Shown here one piece after another: positions 18,399 to 26,106 of a stretch of 64,000 nt of DNA; within the stretch, counting starts at the first letter, position 1; every line of letters starts with the position of its first letter. The notes below the pieces were generated by a model that was not told the origin of the DNA, did no database searches, and saw nothing but the letters and a program-made list of their open reading frames with translations. Source of the DNA: JBBQVS01 sp963792705 (lineage in GTDB: Bacteria > Chloroflexota > Ktedonobacteria > Ktedonobacterales > Ktedonobacteraceae). The position numbers and the translations under genes were made by a program. The stretch lies in NCBI GenBank assembly GCA_963792705.1, contig CAWBXD010000012.1:682001-746000 (forward strand). Reading direction: 5' to 3'.

Positions 18399-18471
18399 AT
18401 GCAAGGACATTTTATTGTTCCTCTTTTCTTCCATTAAATACATAAACGATATCTATCGAAAGGCCAATTCA

Positions 18472-19560
18472 ATGAGTACAGATAGTAAAAAATTTCGACA
18501 AGAAGCGAGTCGCTGGCTCCGTATAGGCTTCTTGACAATCTCCGTCATAGGTCCCGTTATCAACAACATATCATCACGGTTCCGAGATCGTGCCGAGGTC
18601 CTTCGTGAGGAGACGGCAAAACGTAGCAGTGACTTGACCGAAAACATTGTAGATCGCAGCAATAAACTCTCGCAGGTCGTTTCCAAACGTAGCGAACAGG
18701 TCGTGTCCGACCTCACTGACCGCGGGAACAAAGCAACTCAGGTTGTCGTTGATCGTGGCAACGATGTTCTACAAGAACTTGCGGAACGCAGCGAAAAAGC
18801 CTCGCAGGAATTGGCAAAACGTGGCGAACAAGTCTCTAAAGAGATTACGAAACGTGGTGCGAAAATCTCTAAAGAAGTTACTAAGCGCAGTCAGAAGGCC
18901 GCTAGAGAGGTCACGAAACGTAGCCAGCAAGCACAGCGAGAACTTGCAAAGCGGACTGAGCAACTAACACAACCAAATAGCCGTCAAGACACACCTTTCT
19001 GGGCCGTGTTTAGCTTCAGTATGGGCCTAACCGCTGCAGGTGTCGCTGCCTACCTGCTTATCAGAAAACGCTTTCAGCAGAACGAGCAGGACAGTCAGCA
19101 AGCACACATCTCTTTAAATGGTTCTTTGAATGGCACATCTAAGAGTACGGCAAGTACAGAAACACGTTCTGTTAGTCAGCCATCGCTTGCCACAAAAACA
19201 ACCGAGGCACCTACCCTAACACTTGCAGAGCCTACCACCGCAACACCTGCCACTATCGAGCCAGCAGAGGATGAACCGGCAACCGAGAAACTGCCCTCTA
19301 TGACTCAAAGCACGATTAAGGTTCAACCTGTTGAAGATACGCTCACCGATAAACAAACAGAAACCGTAGAGACGGAGCAACAGGTTCCTGCTTCAATCAC
19401 CAAAGAGGCAGCATTTCTGGGCGTTGTCAATACCAAACACTACTATCCGGTCGAAACACCCTTAAATGAACTGCATTCGGCAGGAGATGAGGCGTTGGAC
19501 GTGATATATTTCACGACAGAAGACGAAGCAAAAGCTGAAGGCTACACCCCAGTGGAATAA
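18472..19560 (+). CDS. Membrane protein with twelve tandem 11-residue amphipathic repeats
   Basis: The 362-residue protein has a hydrophobic helix near residues 16-33, then twelve consecutive 11-residue units (about 37-168) of the form hydrophobic-A/T-K/D-R-G/S-x-K/Q-x-x-x-E, such as LAKRGEQVSKE and ITKRGAKISKE. A second membrane helix follows near 175-197 (FWAVFSFSMGLTAAGVAAYLLI), then an acidic Thr/Glu/Ala-rich tail and a short conserved-looking end. Eleven-residue repeats make extended 3-11 helices or right-handed coiled coils, as in LEA proteins, apolipoproteins and synuclein. The helix may lie on the membrane or stiffen the cell envelope; function is unknown. The start at 18472 has GAAAGG 7 nt upstream; an upstream in-frame ATG at 18367 lacks one and precedes the promoter-like element. 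Confidence 0.82.
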   Translation: MSTDSKKFRQEASRWLRIGFLTISVIGPVINNISSRFRDRAEVLREETAKRSSDLTENIVDRSNKLSQVVSKRSEQVVSDLTDRGNKATQVVVDRGNDVLQELAERSEKASQELAKRGEQVSKEITKRGAKISKEVTKRSQKAAREVTKRSQQAQRELAKRTEQLTQPNSRQDTPFWAVFSFSMGLTAAGVAAYLLIRKRFQQNEQDSQQAHISLNGSLNGTSKSTASTETRSVSQPSLATKTTEAPTLTLAEPTTATPATIEPAEDEPATEKLPSMTQSTIKVQPVEDTLTDKQTETVETEQQVPASITKEAAFLGVVNTKHYYPVETPLNELHSAGDEALDVIYFTTEDEAKAEGYTPVE

Positions 19561-19581
19561 GCGAAAACGCAAGCGGATATG

Positions 19582-19653
19582 TGTAGGGACCGATTGATCG
19601 CGTCCTCGTCGGTTGTTGATTGCCGACGAGGACGCGATCAATCGGTCCCTACA
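19582..19653. repeat. Type A palindromic repeat, copy A4
   Basis: Nearly perfect: arms TGTAGGGACCGATTGATCGC and complement, continuing through GTCCTCGTCGG...CCGACGAGGAC around a short loop. It lies between the convergent 11-mer-repeat and hspR genes and could act as a two-way terminator. Confidence 0.88.
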
Positions 19654-19683
19654 AACCGCGAACCATTGGCGTTTCCACTTATT

Positions 19684-20067
19684 TTATAGTGAACCGCGTT
19701 GCAAGCGCTCGATAATCTCTTTGAGACGCCGTGTCTCGGCTTCATGCTGTGTACGTAGGTCAAGCATCTCCTGCTCTAGCTTCTCCTGCAACTCCTCCAT
19801 ACGATCTTTCATATGCAGAATGGCCTCAACTCCCGCAAGGTTTACGCCGAGGTCGCGCATCAAGCCACGTATCTGAATTACACGCTCGATATCTCGCTCT
19901 GTATAAAGACGTGGACTGTGAGGGCTTTCACCTTTGCGCGCAGGTGAGATTAATCCTAAGCGCTCATAATGACGCAACGTTTGTTCATGCACCTCGGCGC
20001 GTTGCGCCGCAACACTGATTATGTACCATGCGCCATCACTGGTTTCAGGCATATGAGGCATATGCAC
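19684..20067 (-). CDS. hspR: MerR-family heat-shock repressor HspR
   Basis: The 127-residue protein has a MerR-type winged helix (YIISVAAQRAEVHEQTLRHYERLGLISPAR) from about residue 15 and the typical RLYTERDIERVIQIRGLMRDLGVNLAGVE segment, then a long Glu/Arg-rich coiled coil to the end. HspR in actinobacteria binds the HAIR palindrome (CTTGAGT-N7-ACTCAAG) and represses dnaK-type operons, with DnaK acting as co-repressor. It is the last gene of a grpE-dnaJ-hspR unit, 15 bp after dnaJ, and a HAIR-like site overlaps the promoter of that unit, so autoregulation is expected. Confidence 0.9.
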   Translation of the reverse strand: MHMPHMPETSDGAWYIISVAAQRAEVHEQTLRHYERLGLISPARKGESPHSPRLYTERDIERVIQIRGLMRDLGVNLAGVEAILHMKDRMEELQEKLEQEMLDLRTQHEAETRRLKEIIERLQRGSL

Positions 20068-20082
20068 TCATCTCCTTTCGCG

Positions 20083-21123
20083 CTACGAATGAACCTCCGC
20101 ACTACGCCCATGAGCGAACGTCTCGAACAGTTTACGCTCCTCTTGCGACAGATGCGTCGGCAATACAATACGCACCTTCGCATAGAGGTTGCCACTTCCC
20201 TCCGCACGGAGACGCGGCATACCTTTTCCTCCCAAGCGAAAGACGCGGTTGTTCTGCGTCTCTGCCGGAATGGTAAGTACCACCTTGCGCCCATCTAGGA
20301 GCGGCACAGGAACCTCACCACCAAGCAGTGCTGTCACCAACTCAACATCAATATCAACATTGAGATCGTCGCCCTTGCGCTCAAACGTCGCATCAGGCTT
20401 TACGCTGATGACCAGGAAAAGATCGCCGCGTGGCCCACCACCGATACCCGGTTGGCCCTCGCCAGCCACACGAATCTTTGAGCCGTTATCCACACCAGCA
20501 GGTATCTTGACCTGAATGCGCTTGTTGCGTGGCACCATACCCTGACCACTGCAGGTGGCGCACACTCTTCCACTCACCTCACCTGTACCCTGACAGGTTG
20601 GACATACCTCTGTCGATTGAATGTTGAAGGTGCGTGCTCCGCCTACATATGCCTCTTGTAGTGTTACCTCGACTGGTTGCTCAATATCGTCGCCGGTACG
20701 TCTACGCATATCATCACGTGTGCCACTGGTACGCGCTCCAGCTCCAGCCGTAGGTCCGCCACTACTGCGTCCAAACAGCGTCTCAAAGAAGTCAGAGAAA
20801 TTGCCCTGATCAAAATCAAACTGTTGCTGCGTGCGACCTGTTGCGCCATTTCCAGTACTATAGGAACGACGCGAACTTGACATGCTGGGACCAAATTGCT
20901 CTTGCCAGTTTGGTCCGAGAGTGTCGTATTTGTTGCGCTTCTCGGCGTCGGAAAGCACCTCGTAAGCTTCATTGATCTCTTTAAATTTCGACTCGGCCTT
21001 TTTGTCGCCGGGGTTTACGTCGGGATGATATTTGCGGGCTAGCTTACGAAAAGCCTTCTTGATTTCATCCGCGCTGGCGCCACGCGCCACACCAAGTATC
21101 TTATAATAATCTTTATATTCCAT
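20083..21123 (-). CDS. dnaJ: DnaJ co-chaperone with a halved zinc-finger region
   Basis: The 346-residue protein begins with a J domain (KDYYKILGVARGASADEIKKAF) with the HPD tripeptide, then a Gly/Ser-rich linker with NFSDFFETLFG. The substrate-binding part contains only two zinc-binding CxxCxGxG-type motifs, CPTCQGTG and CATCSGQG, instead of the four in classical DnaJ, so it can build a single zinc site at most. The rest of the C-terminal domain (KIPAGVDNGSKIRVAGEG, GDLFLVISV) is normal. It stimulates DnaK ATPase. It sits between grpE (69 bp upstream) and hspR (15 bp downstream). Confidence 0.93.
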   Translation of the reverse strand: MEYKDYYKILGVARGASADEIKKAFRKLARKYHPDVNPGDKKAESKFKEINEAYEVLSDAEKRNKYDTLGPNWQEQFGPSMSSSRRSYSTGNGATGRTQQQFDFDQGNFSDFFETLFGRSSGGPTAGAGARTSGTRDDMRRRTGDDIEQPVEVTLQEAYVGGARTFNIQSTEVCPTCQGTGEVSGRVCATCSGQGMVPRNKRIQVKIPAGVDNGSKIRVAGEGQPGIGGGPRGDLFLVISVKPDATFERKGDDLNVDIDVELVTALLGGEVPVPLLDGRKVVLTIPAETQNNRVFRLGGKGMPRLRAEGSGNLYAKVRIVLPTHLSQEERKLFETFAHGRSAEVHS

Positions 21124-21192
21124 AGTTCATGCCAGCCCTCTTCTTTGGAGTAGAGAGGCATTGCCATGCCTCTCATAGCACCGAGCAAGATG

Positions 21193-21735
21193 TTATTTGT
21201 TTCCCATGCTCACCTTAACGCGAGCGGCGCGGAGTGTTTCATCGCCGAGGGTATAGCCCTTGAGCACCTCTTCGACAATGGTTCCCTCTGGCTTGTCGCT
21301 GTTCTCCACGGCCTCGATTGCCTCGTGTAGGTAGGGATTGAATGGCTCACCCACCGTTGGTACCACGTTCAGGCCCTCGCCGCGCATCACTTCGCTCAAC
21401 TGCCACTGCACCATACGTAACGCCTGTTGCAGGTCCTGACGACTCATTGACTCCTGATATACCATTGCGCGATCAGCATTGTCGATCACACCCAAAAACT
21501 TGTTGATCAAAGCCTTCTTCTGGTTGTAGACGCGATCTATCAATACGCGTTCCTGGCGTTTGCGGAAGTTATCCAAATCAGCCCGTTCGCGTAGAAACTT
21601 GTTCCAGTTGTCCGAAGCCTCTTGCCGTGCCTGTGCTAGTTGGCTCTCTAGTTCTGCAATGCGGTTCGCAGCATCGTTTGCGTTTATATTGTTAAAACCT
21701 GGTTGTTCAGCAGACATGCCTTGTGCGTCCTCCAT
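21193..21735 (-). CDS. grpE: GrpE nucleotide exchange factor of DnaK
   Basis: The 180-residue protein has the usual long N-terminal coiled coil (AELESQLAQARQEASDNWNKFLRERADLDNFRKR) and the compact C-terminal beta domain (GEPFNPYLHEAIEAVENSDKPEGTIVEEVLKGYTLGDETLRAARVKV). It releases ADP from DnaK. It is the first gene of the operon with dnaJ and hspR; dnaK itself is not here. The operon has a near-consensus promoter at 21811-21839. Confidence 0.95.
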   Translation of the reverse strand: MEDAQGMSAEQPGFNNINANDAANRIAELESQLAQARQEASDNWNKFLRERADLDNFRKRQERVLIDRVYNQKKALINKFLGVIDNADRAMVYQESMSRQDLQQALRMVQWQLSEVMRGEGLNVVPTVGEPFNPYLHEAIEAVENSDKPEGTIVEEVLKGYTLGDETLRAARVKVSMGNK

Positions 21736-21810
21736 AAACGTTGTTCTCCCTATTCTCTCAAAGTTATCTATCGTCGAGACAAGTTATTATACAAGATTTA
21801 CTATAGTACT

Positions 21811-21840
21811 AGTATAAACTTTGAGTCACTTGTTGTCAAG
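21811..21840 (-). promoter_or_regulatory. grpE-dnaJ-hspR promoter overlapped by a HAIR-like HspR operator
   Basis: On the minus strand TTGACA (21839-21834) and TATACT (21816-21811) are spaced 17 nt. The plus-strand sequence TTTGAGT-N7-TGTCAAG at 21820-21840 matches HAIR (CTTGAGT-N7-ACTCAAG) at 11 of 14 defined positions. The operator covers the -35 and spacer, so HspR binding should block initiation. Confidence 0.78.
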
Positions 21841-21903
21841 ATTTTAGTATTTTTGCTTAAAGAAGAGAATACTGGCAAAAGTAGATGCTGAGATATTTCC
21901 ATG

Positions 21904-21912
21904 TGATATACT
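21904..21912 (+). promoter_or_regulatory. Extended -10 promoter element of prs
   Basis: TGATATACT matches TGnTATAAT with one change and lies 20 nt before the TTG start, so the leader is very short. The GGAGG ribosome-binding site is at 21922-21926. Confidence 0.45.
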
Positions 21913-21932
21913 CTTGCTAACGGAGGTGCGAC

Positions 21933-22871
21933 TTGGAAGACTTGACAGTTTTTAGCGGAAACGCAAATCGGCAATTAGCGACAGCCATCTGTAAACATCT
22001 GCATATTCCACTAGGAAATGCAGACGTTTTTCAATTTAGCAACGAAAATATATTCGTAAAAATCAATGACAATGTGCGTGAACGCGACGTTTTTGTCATT
22101 CAGTCCTTTAGCACTCCCGTCAACCGCTCAATCATGGAATTGCTCATCATGATTGACGCACTCAAGCGAGCCTCCGCGTCGCGCATCACTGCCGTCATTC
22201 CCTATTATGCATATGGTCGCACAGACAAAAAAGATCAGCCACGAGTGCCCATCACGGCGCGTCTGATCGCCGATTGCATCACCGTTGCAGGAGCACATCG
22301 CGTTTTGACAATGGACATGCATGCTGGTCAAATCCAGGGTTTCTTCAATATTCCAGTCGATGAACTTACGGCGCAACTGCTCCTTTCGCGCTACTTCGTC
22401 GAGAAGGAACTGGATGATTTCACGGTTGTTTCAGCCGATGAAGGGTTCGCGAAAAAAGCGCGTCGGCTTGCCGATAGGTTACAAGCACCGCTTGCTATTG
22501 TAGAAAAACGGCGTCTGGGCAACAAAGGGCAAACGGAAATCATGGGCATCATCGGTAGTGTCAGTGGACGTCATGCGATCATTGTCGATGATGAAATAGA
22601 CACTGCTGGCTCGATAACGCAAGCGGCACGTGTTGTGCGTGAGCAAGGGGCGCGTGACATCTATATTTGTGCCACACACGGTGTCTTCTCCGGCTCGGCT
22701 ATCGAGCGACTAGGCAATGCACAGATTAAAGAGATTGTCGTTACCGACTCCATTCCGCTTACCGAAGACAAGTTGCTACCCAATATGACCGTGCTCTCCG
22801 TCGCTGAACTCTTCGCTGGAGCCATCAGCCGAATACACGACGGACGATCCGTAACGGAACTGTTTCGGTAG
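21933..22871 (+). CDS. prs: Ribose-phosphate pyrophosphokinase (PRPP synthetase)
   Basis: The 312-residue enzyme makes PRPP from ribose 5-phosphate and ATP for nucleotide, His and Trp synthesis. Visible motifs are VFSGNANRQLA at the start, YYAYGRTDKKDQPRVPITARLIAD (flexible loop), VLTMDMHAGQIQGFFNIPVDEL and the PRPP-binding loop IVDDEIDTAGSI. Length is normal. Translation starts at TTG, supported by GGAGG 6 nt upstream and by the usual N-terminus. It is divergent from grpE and shares the 197-bp intergenic region carrying the HspR site. Confidence 0.95.
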   Translation: MEDLTVFSGNANRQLATAICKHLHIPLGNADVFQFSNENIFVKINDNVRERDVFVIQSFSTPVNRSIMELLIMIDALKRASASRITAVIPYYAYGRTDKKDQPRVPITARLIADCITVAGAHRVLTMDMHAGQIQGFFNIPVDELTAQLLLSRYFVEKELDDFTVVSADEGFAKKARRLADRLQAPLAIVEKRRLGNKGQTEIMGIIGSVSGRHAIIVDDEIDTAGSITQAARVVREQGARDIYICATHGVFSGSAIERLGNAQIKEIVVTDSIPLTEDKLLPNMTVLSVAELFAGAISRIHDGRSVTELFR

Positions 22872-22898
22872 AAGAATTTAACCACCATCTATAAAGCC

Positions 22899-23918
22899 TT
22901 ACTTACTAATAAGCTCCCGTGCGTATAGCACTTTGAAACGGGTGTTGCCACCAACCTCCTCGACCTGTTTGAAGTTGGCCTTAAGGGTGGGTTCGTACTT
23001 CAAGAAGCGATTGGCGACAAGATAAAAGCGTCCCTGTAAGTGCAGAACTTGGGCCGCACCGCGAATAAAGCTTTCCGCAATCGCCGTTGTTTGAATGCCG
23101 CCTTGATGAAATGGTGGATTTGTTGCGATAAGATCAAAGCGTTGTGTACGTACTGCTTCCACACCGTCACTTGGCAACACAGTAGCATTTGTTACATCAT
23201 GCTCTGTAATGGCTTGCTGTGACGCTGCAACTGCTGCAAGGCTAGCATCTACCATTGTAACATGGCCCTTCGTCGCAAGCTGTGCTATATGTAGTCCGAC
23301 AAATCCTGCACCACACCCAATATCCAACGCCTCGTCTGTACTACGCACCTCCATCGCCTCTAGCAAAAGACGCGTCCCCTCATCCAGCTTATTATCCGCA
23401 AACAACGTAGGGACCGATTTCTCGCGTCCTTCTGCCATCTCGATATTCGACGAAGGATGTGAGAAATCGGTCCCTACGGAGCACAATACGCGGTGCCCTT
23501 TGCTGATGGTGAGCGTCTCTACATTGCCGAACTGCTCTTCCATATGTTTTCCGATAGAGAGAATACCTCGATCTTTCGCGCCCGTAACATACAATTTCCC
23601 TCCCTGTTTCAGTACATGAGTCGCGACACTCAATCCATACAGGACCCACGCCTTGCTGGGTTGATATAGCAAATTCATTACCGCAACATCTACAACAGAG
23701 GAATGCGAGAGATAGTTATGAAAAGCAACGTGTTGCACATTCGCGGCTTGCTCATAGGCTTTGAGCGCAGTGATATTGTCTTCGGCAAGAATCAGCGTTC
23801 CCTTACGCAGTTGCTGCTGCGCGACCGCAACAAACGGGTCAGCCGCCGAATTCAGCACAAGTACTGTATTATTAGGAGCGATTTGTACTGTTTCGCACAG
23901 TAAACAAGATTGAAGCAT
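22899..23918 (-). CDS. RsmC-like class I methyltransferase with an in-frame palindromic repeat
   Basis: The 339-residue protein looks like the RsmC/RlmG group of rRNA guanine-N2 methyltransferases. The N-terminal half is a degenerate methyltransferase-like domain; the C-terminal half has the SAM site ALDIGCGAGFVGLHIAQLATKG and the catalytic ATNPPFHQGG (NPPF) motif. Between the halves, residues of about 148-171 (GTDFSHPSSNIEMAEGREKS) are encoded by a complete type A palindromic repeat at 23406-23478. The repeat keeps the reading frame and adds about 24 residues in the domain linker just before FADNKLDEGTRLLLE, where a domain boundary tolerates insertion. The target nucleotide (16S G1207 by analogy) is inference. 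Confidence 0.82.
   Translation of the reverse strand: MLQSCLLCETVQIAPNNTVLVLNSAADPFVAVAQQQLRKGTLILAEDNITALKAYEQAANVQHVAFHNYLSHSSVVDVAVMNLLYQPSKAWVLYGLSVATHVLKQGGKLYVTGAKDRGILSIGKHMEEQFGNVETLTISKGHRVLCSVGTDFSHPSSNIEMAEGREKSVPTLFADNKLDEGTRLLLEAMEVRSTDEALDIGCGAGFVGLHIAQLATKGHVTMVDASLAAVAASQQAITEHDVTNATVLPSDGVEAVRTQRFDLIATNPPFHQGGIQTTAIAESFIRGAAQVLHLQGRFYLVANRFLKYEPTLKANFKQVEEVGGNTRFKVLYARELISK
23406..23478. repeat. Type A palindromic repeat, copy A5, inside a coding sequence
   Basis: Arms CGTAGGGACCGATTTCTCGC and a complement differing by few bases (GAGAAATCGGTCCCTACG), with GTCCTTCT...GAAGGA inside. It lies wholly in the RsmC-like gene and is translated in frame. Confidence 0.88.
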
Positions 23919-23949
23919 TATTGATGACCCTTTACATTAAAAAACTCTT

Positions 23950-24807
23950 CTATTTGAGCTGAACGCCAACCCGTTCTAGGAGGCGTCGGCTCAATTCTGC
24001 TCGATATTTGATAGGTTTCTTCTCTGGACCATGAGAGTCTGAGCCGGAACTCGTCAGCAAGTGATGCTTCTCGGCATAGTCCCGATACATGACCATCTGC
24101 ACTGGTGTGTGAGCGGGATAATAGACCTCTAAGCCATCAATAGGAACCTGTCTTCGGAGTTCATCAAGCAAATCGACATCATAACAGGTATCACCCTCGC
24201 CTCGTCCAGGATGAGCGATAAGACATACCGCCCCACTACGATGAACTGCGTCAACGACCACTGCAATGTCGTGGGTAGCTCGCGAAAAACCTGCATCCAT
24301 AATCAATGTTTCGGCATCTGGCTCTCCAGTTCCGTAACCTCGTCTCTCTAAGAGAGCAATCAGTTCATGAGGCTGTTGAGCACTCGGTTTTGCCAGCAGG
24401 ACATCCAGTTCGTCTTGAGGAAAGGTGATACCGATCTTGCGGAGGTTTTCACAGATCACTCTCGTATTCTCTCGTTGGCGGCGCGCAATATCTTGCGTCA
24501 AGCCTTGCAACTCGTTCTGTTCTGGATCAAACCCGTAGCAGAGAACATCGGTTAGTTCGCCTCTCCACGAAGTACTCATTTCCACCGCCGTCAAGAGAGG
24601 AAGTTGTTTCTCTGACGCAAGCTGTTGCAGTGCTGAAGCAGTATCCACACGATCATGGTCGGTTATGGCAACGAGGCCGAACTGTTCACGTACTAAGTAG
24701 TCAATCAGTTGTTCAGGCGTCCAGGTACCATCGCTGTAAGTCGTATGCATTTGTAGATCGATGGAAGCATCTGGAAGAAGGATACGATGAGCTATCAATG
24801 ATTTCAA
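23950..24807 (-). CDS. PHP-domain metal-dependent phosphoesterase (YciV/TrpH-like)
   Basis: The 285-residue protein has all PHP motifs: DLQMHTTYSDGTWTPEQL, AITDHDRVD, LLTAVEMS (third metal Glu), VCLIAHPGR and TSSGSDSHG near the end. E. coli YciV (RNase AM) hydrolyses 3',5'-bisphosphonucleotides and trims short 5' RNA ends; a nucleotide or RNA phosphatase role is therefore likely. The gene is 31 bp upstream of the RsmC-like gene on the same strand. The start has a weak ribosome-binding site (AAAGGA). Confidence 0.87.
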   Translation of the reverse strand: MKSLIAHRILLPDASIDLQMHTTYSDGTWTPEQLIDYLVREQFGLVAITDHDRVDTASALQQLASEKQLPLLTAVEMSTSWRGELTDVLCYGFDPEQNELQGLTQDIARRQRENTRVICENLRKIGITFPQDELDVLLAKPSAQQPHELIALLERRGYGTGEPDAETLIMDAGFSRATHDIAVVVDAVHRSGAVCLIAHPGRGEGDTCYDVDLLDELRRQVPIDGLEVYYPAHTPVQMVMYRDYAEKHHLLTSSGSDSHGPEKKPIKYRAELSRRLLERVGVQLK

Positions 24808-25637
24808 GAGTCAATCCTTTCAACAAAAAAATTGATTTACTGAGTTTGTTATACGAGTTATACTATATAGTAGGGGAATGCATCTTCGCACAACTTGGGG
24901 TGCCAAACGCACGCAAGGTACCCAAAAGGCGTTAATGAAAAATCTGTAATGAAATTCATTTACGATTCGTACCCAAGAATTAATTTCTATTCATAAATCT
25001 TCCAAACATATTCATTCCAACTTCACCACTCCATGATATATTATCACCAGTAAAGAAAAAGGCAATAAATAAATACATCTCTCGCAGCGGTGGTTATGTA
25101 GTGGATGAGTGAGGAAAGCGAGAGCAAGCGGAGTCACAGAAGTGGATACGTGGAAGTGAGGGGGAGTGACACGCCGTGGAATGTGGGTGGATTGAAGAGG
25201 TGGTTGTAAGACGGTGGGGATACGTGGATTGTGTGGAGTGGGGATACGTGACATTTATTTAAACGTGGTGGTGGTTATGTAGTGGATGGGTGGCTCACGG
25301 TAATAATACGGGGTGGTCAGGTGGCAAGGGTGGATGTGAGTCCGTATTGGGGAATAGATATGATGTGCTCGGGTGGTTGTTACATGGATGGAAGTGAAAA
25401 GGGAAGCATATCGTTACATGTAGGTTCTTGATGTAGTGGAGGTATGTGTGCTGGGGGAATGGCTAGAACCCGCAAAAAGAGGTACACCAGAGAAGGGTGA
25501 GTTCTGGTCTACGGTGGCTATGTGGCAAGGGTAGGAAGAACTCACGGTTCATAGTATTTTTATTTCAAAAAGTCTGTGTGCATCCGCGCAATCGGATGCA
25601 CACAGACTTTTTTTAGTGTAACGCGATATTCCATTCT
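24808..25637. other. Long gene-free, strongly G/T-skewed region
   Basis: From about 25080 to 25560 the plus strand is G- and T-rich with few C, unlike all flanking DNA. GTGGAT occurs at least six times, and TGGTTATGTAGTGGATG is repeated at about 25092 and 25270; GGGATACGTG occurs twice. Bases 25497-25505 pair with 25537-25545 (GTGAGTTCT), and a strong terminator follows at 25567. No ORF has codon-like composition. A non-coding RNA on the plus strand or a protein-binding array is possible; I recognise no known RNA family. Confidence 0.5.
25567..25614. terminator. Bidirectional intrinsic terminator
   Basis: Stem AAAAAGTCTGTGTGCATCCG with its complement, 6-nt loop, T7 on the plus strand and T5 on the minus strand. 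It can end the minus-strand membrane-protein gene (stop at 25638) and any plus-strand transcript of the G/T-rich region. Confidence 0.85.
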
Positions 25638-26084
25638 TTATAACACGTTTGCTACTTTTCTTTTCTTCTTTTTGGTGGGCGTGGCTCGATATTGGCGTTT
25701 TACAACGGGCGGTTCGTATTCTTTATAGACACGTTTACCAATGCGCCACCCGAAGTAGCCACCAACGATAGCACCAAGGACAATGACGGGAATGGTTGCG
25801 AAACCGAGAGTGCCACCATTGGAAAGCAGAATAGAAACACCGAGCACTAGCAGTACGGTAAGAAAAAGCCCTACAACGGTGCCGAGACAGCAACCCAAAG
25901 GGCCACCATTTGTTTCACCTCGCGCCTCCGGTGGTAGCAATGCCTCGGACGTGGGCGTTACTGTCTGCTCCTCAATAACTGGGAGAGTAGTGTCGTCACT
26001 TACGATAGGTGTCTCTTCCTCTTGTGGAGGTTGTTGCAGTTCTTCCGCAGAGGACGATGATTCTTCGGGTTGGATTGGAAACAT
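25638..26084 (-). CDS. Small membrane protein with acidic N-terminus and basic tail
   Basis: The 148-residue protein has an acidic Glu/Pro/Thr-rich N-terminal 60 residues, two membrane helices (about 67-90 and 95-117, the second with a GAIVGGYFGWRIGKR glycine pattern) and a Lys/Arg-rich C-terminal tail (TKKKKRK). No family is recognised. I place the start at 26084, 22 bp after the upp stop codon; a longer reading (from 26156) would overlap upp by 50 bp and has no better initiation signal. It is probably co-transcribed with upp. Confidence 0.7.
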   Translation of the reverse strand: MFPIQPEESSSSAEELQQPPQEEETPIVSDDTTLPVIEEQTVTPTSEALLPPEARGETNGGPLGCCLGTVVGLFLTVLLVLGVSILLSNGGTLGFATIPVIVLGAIVGGYFGWRIGKRVYKEYEPPVVKRQYRATPTKKKKRKVANVL

Positions 26085-26106
26085 GATTTGTTTGTTCTCT
26101 CTATAC

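Noticed and set aside
25100..25150. Words resembling RNase P RNA (GAGGAAAG, ACAGAA)
   Set aside because: In RNase P RNA these lie near opposite ends of a molecule of more than 300 nt; here they are about 30 nt apart and the other conserved parts are missing.
25012..25254. 80-residue minus-strand ORF in the G/T-skewed block
   Set aside because: Its Pro/His/Thr-rich sequence just mirrors the base skew of the region; there is no ribosome-binding site.
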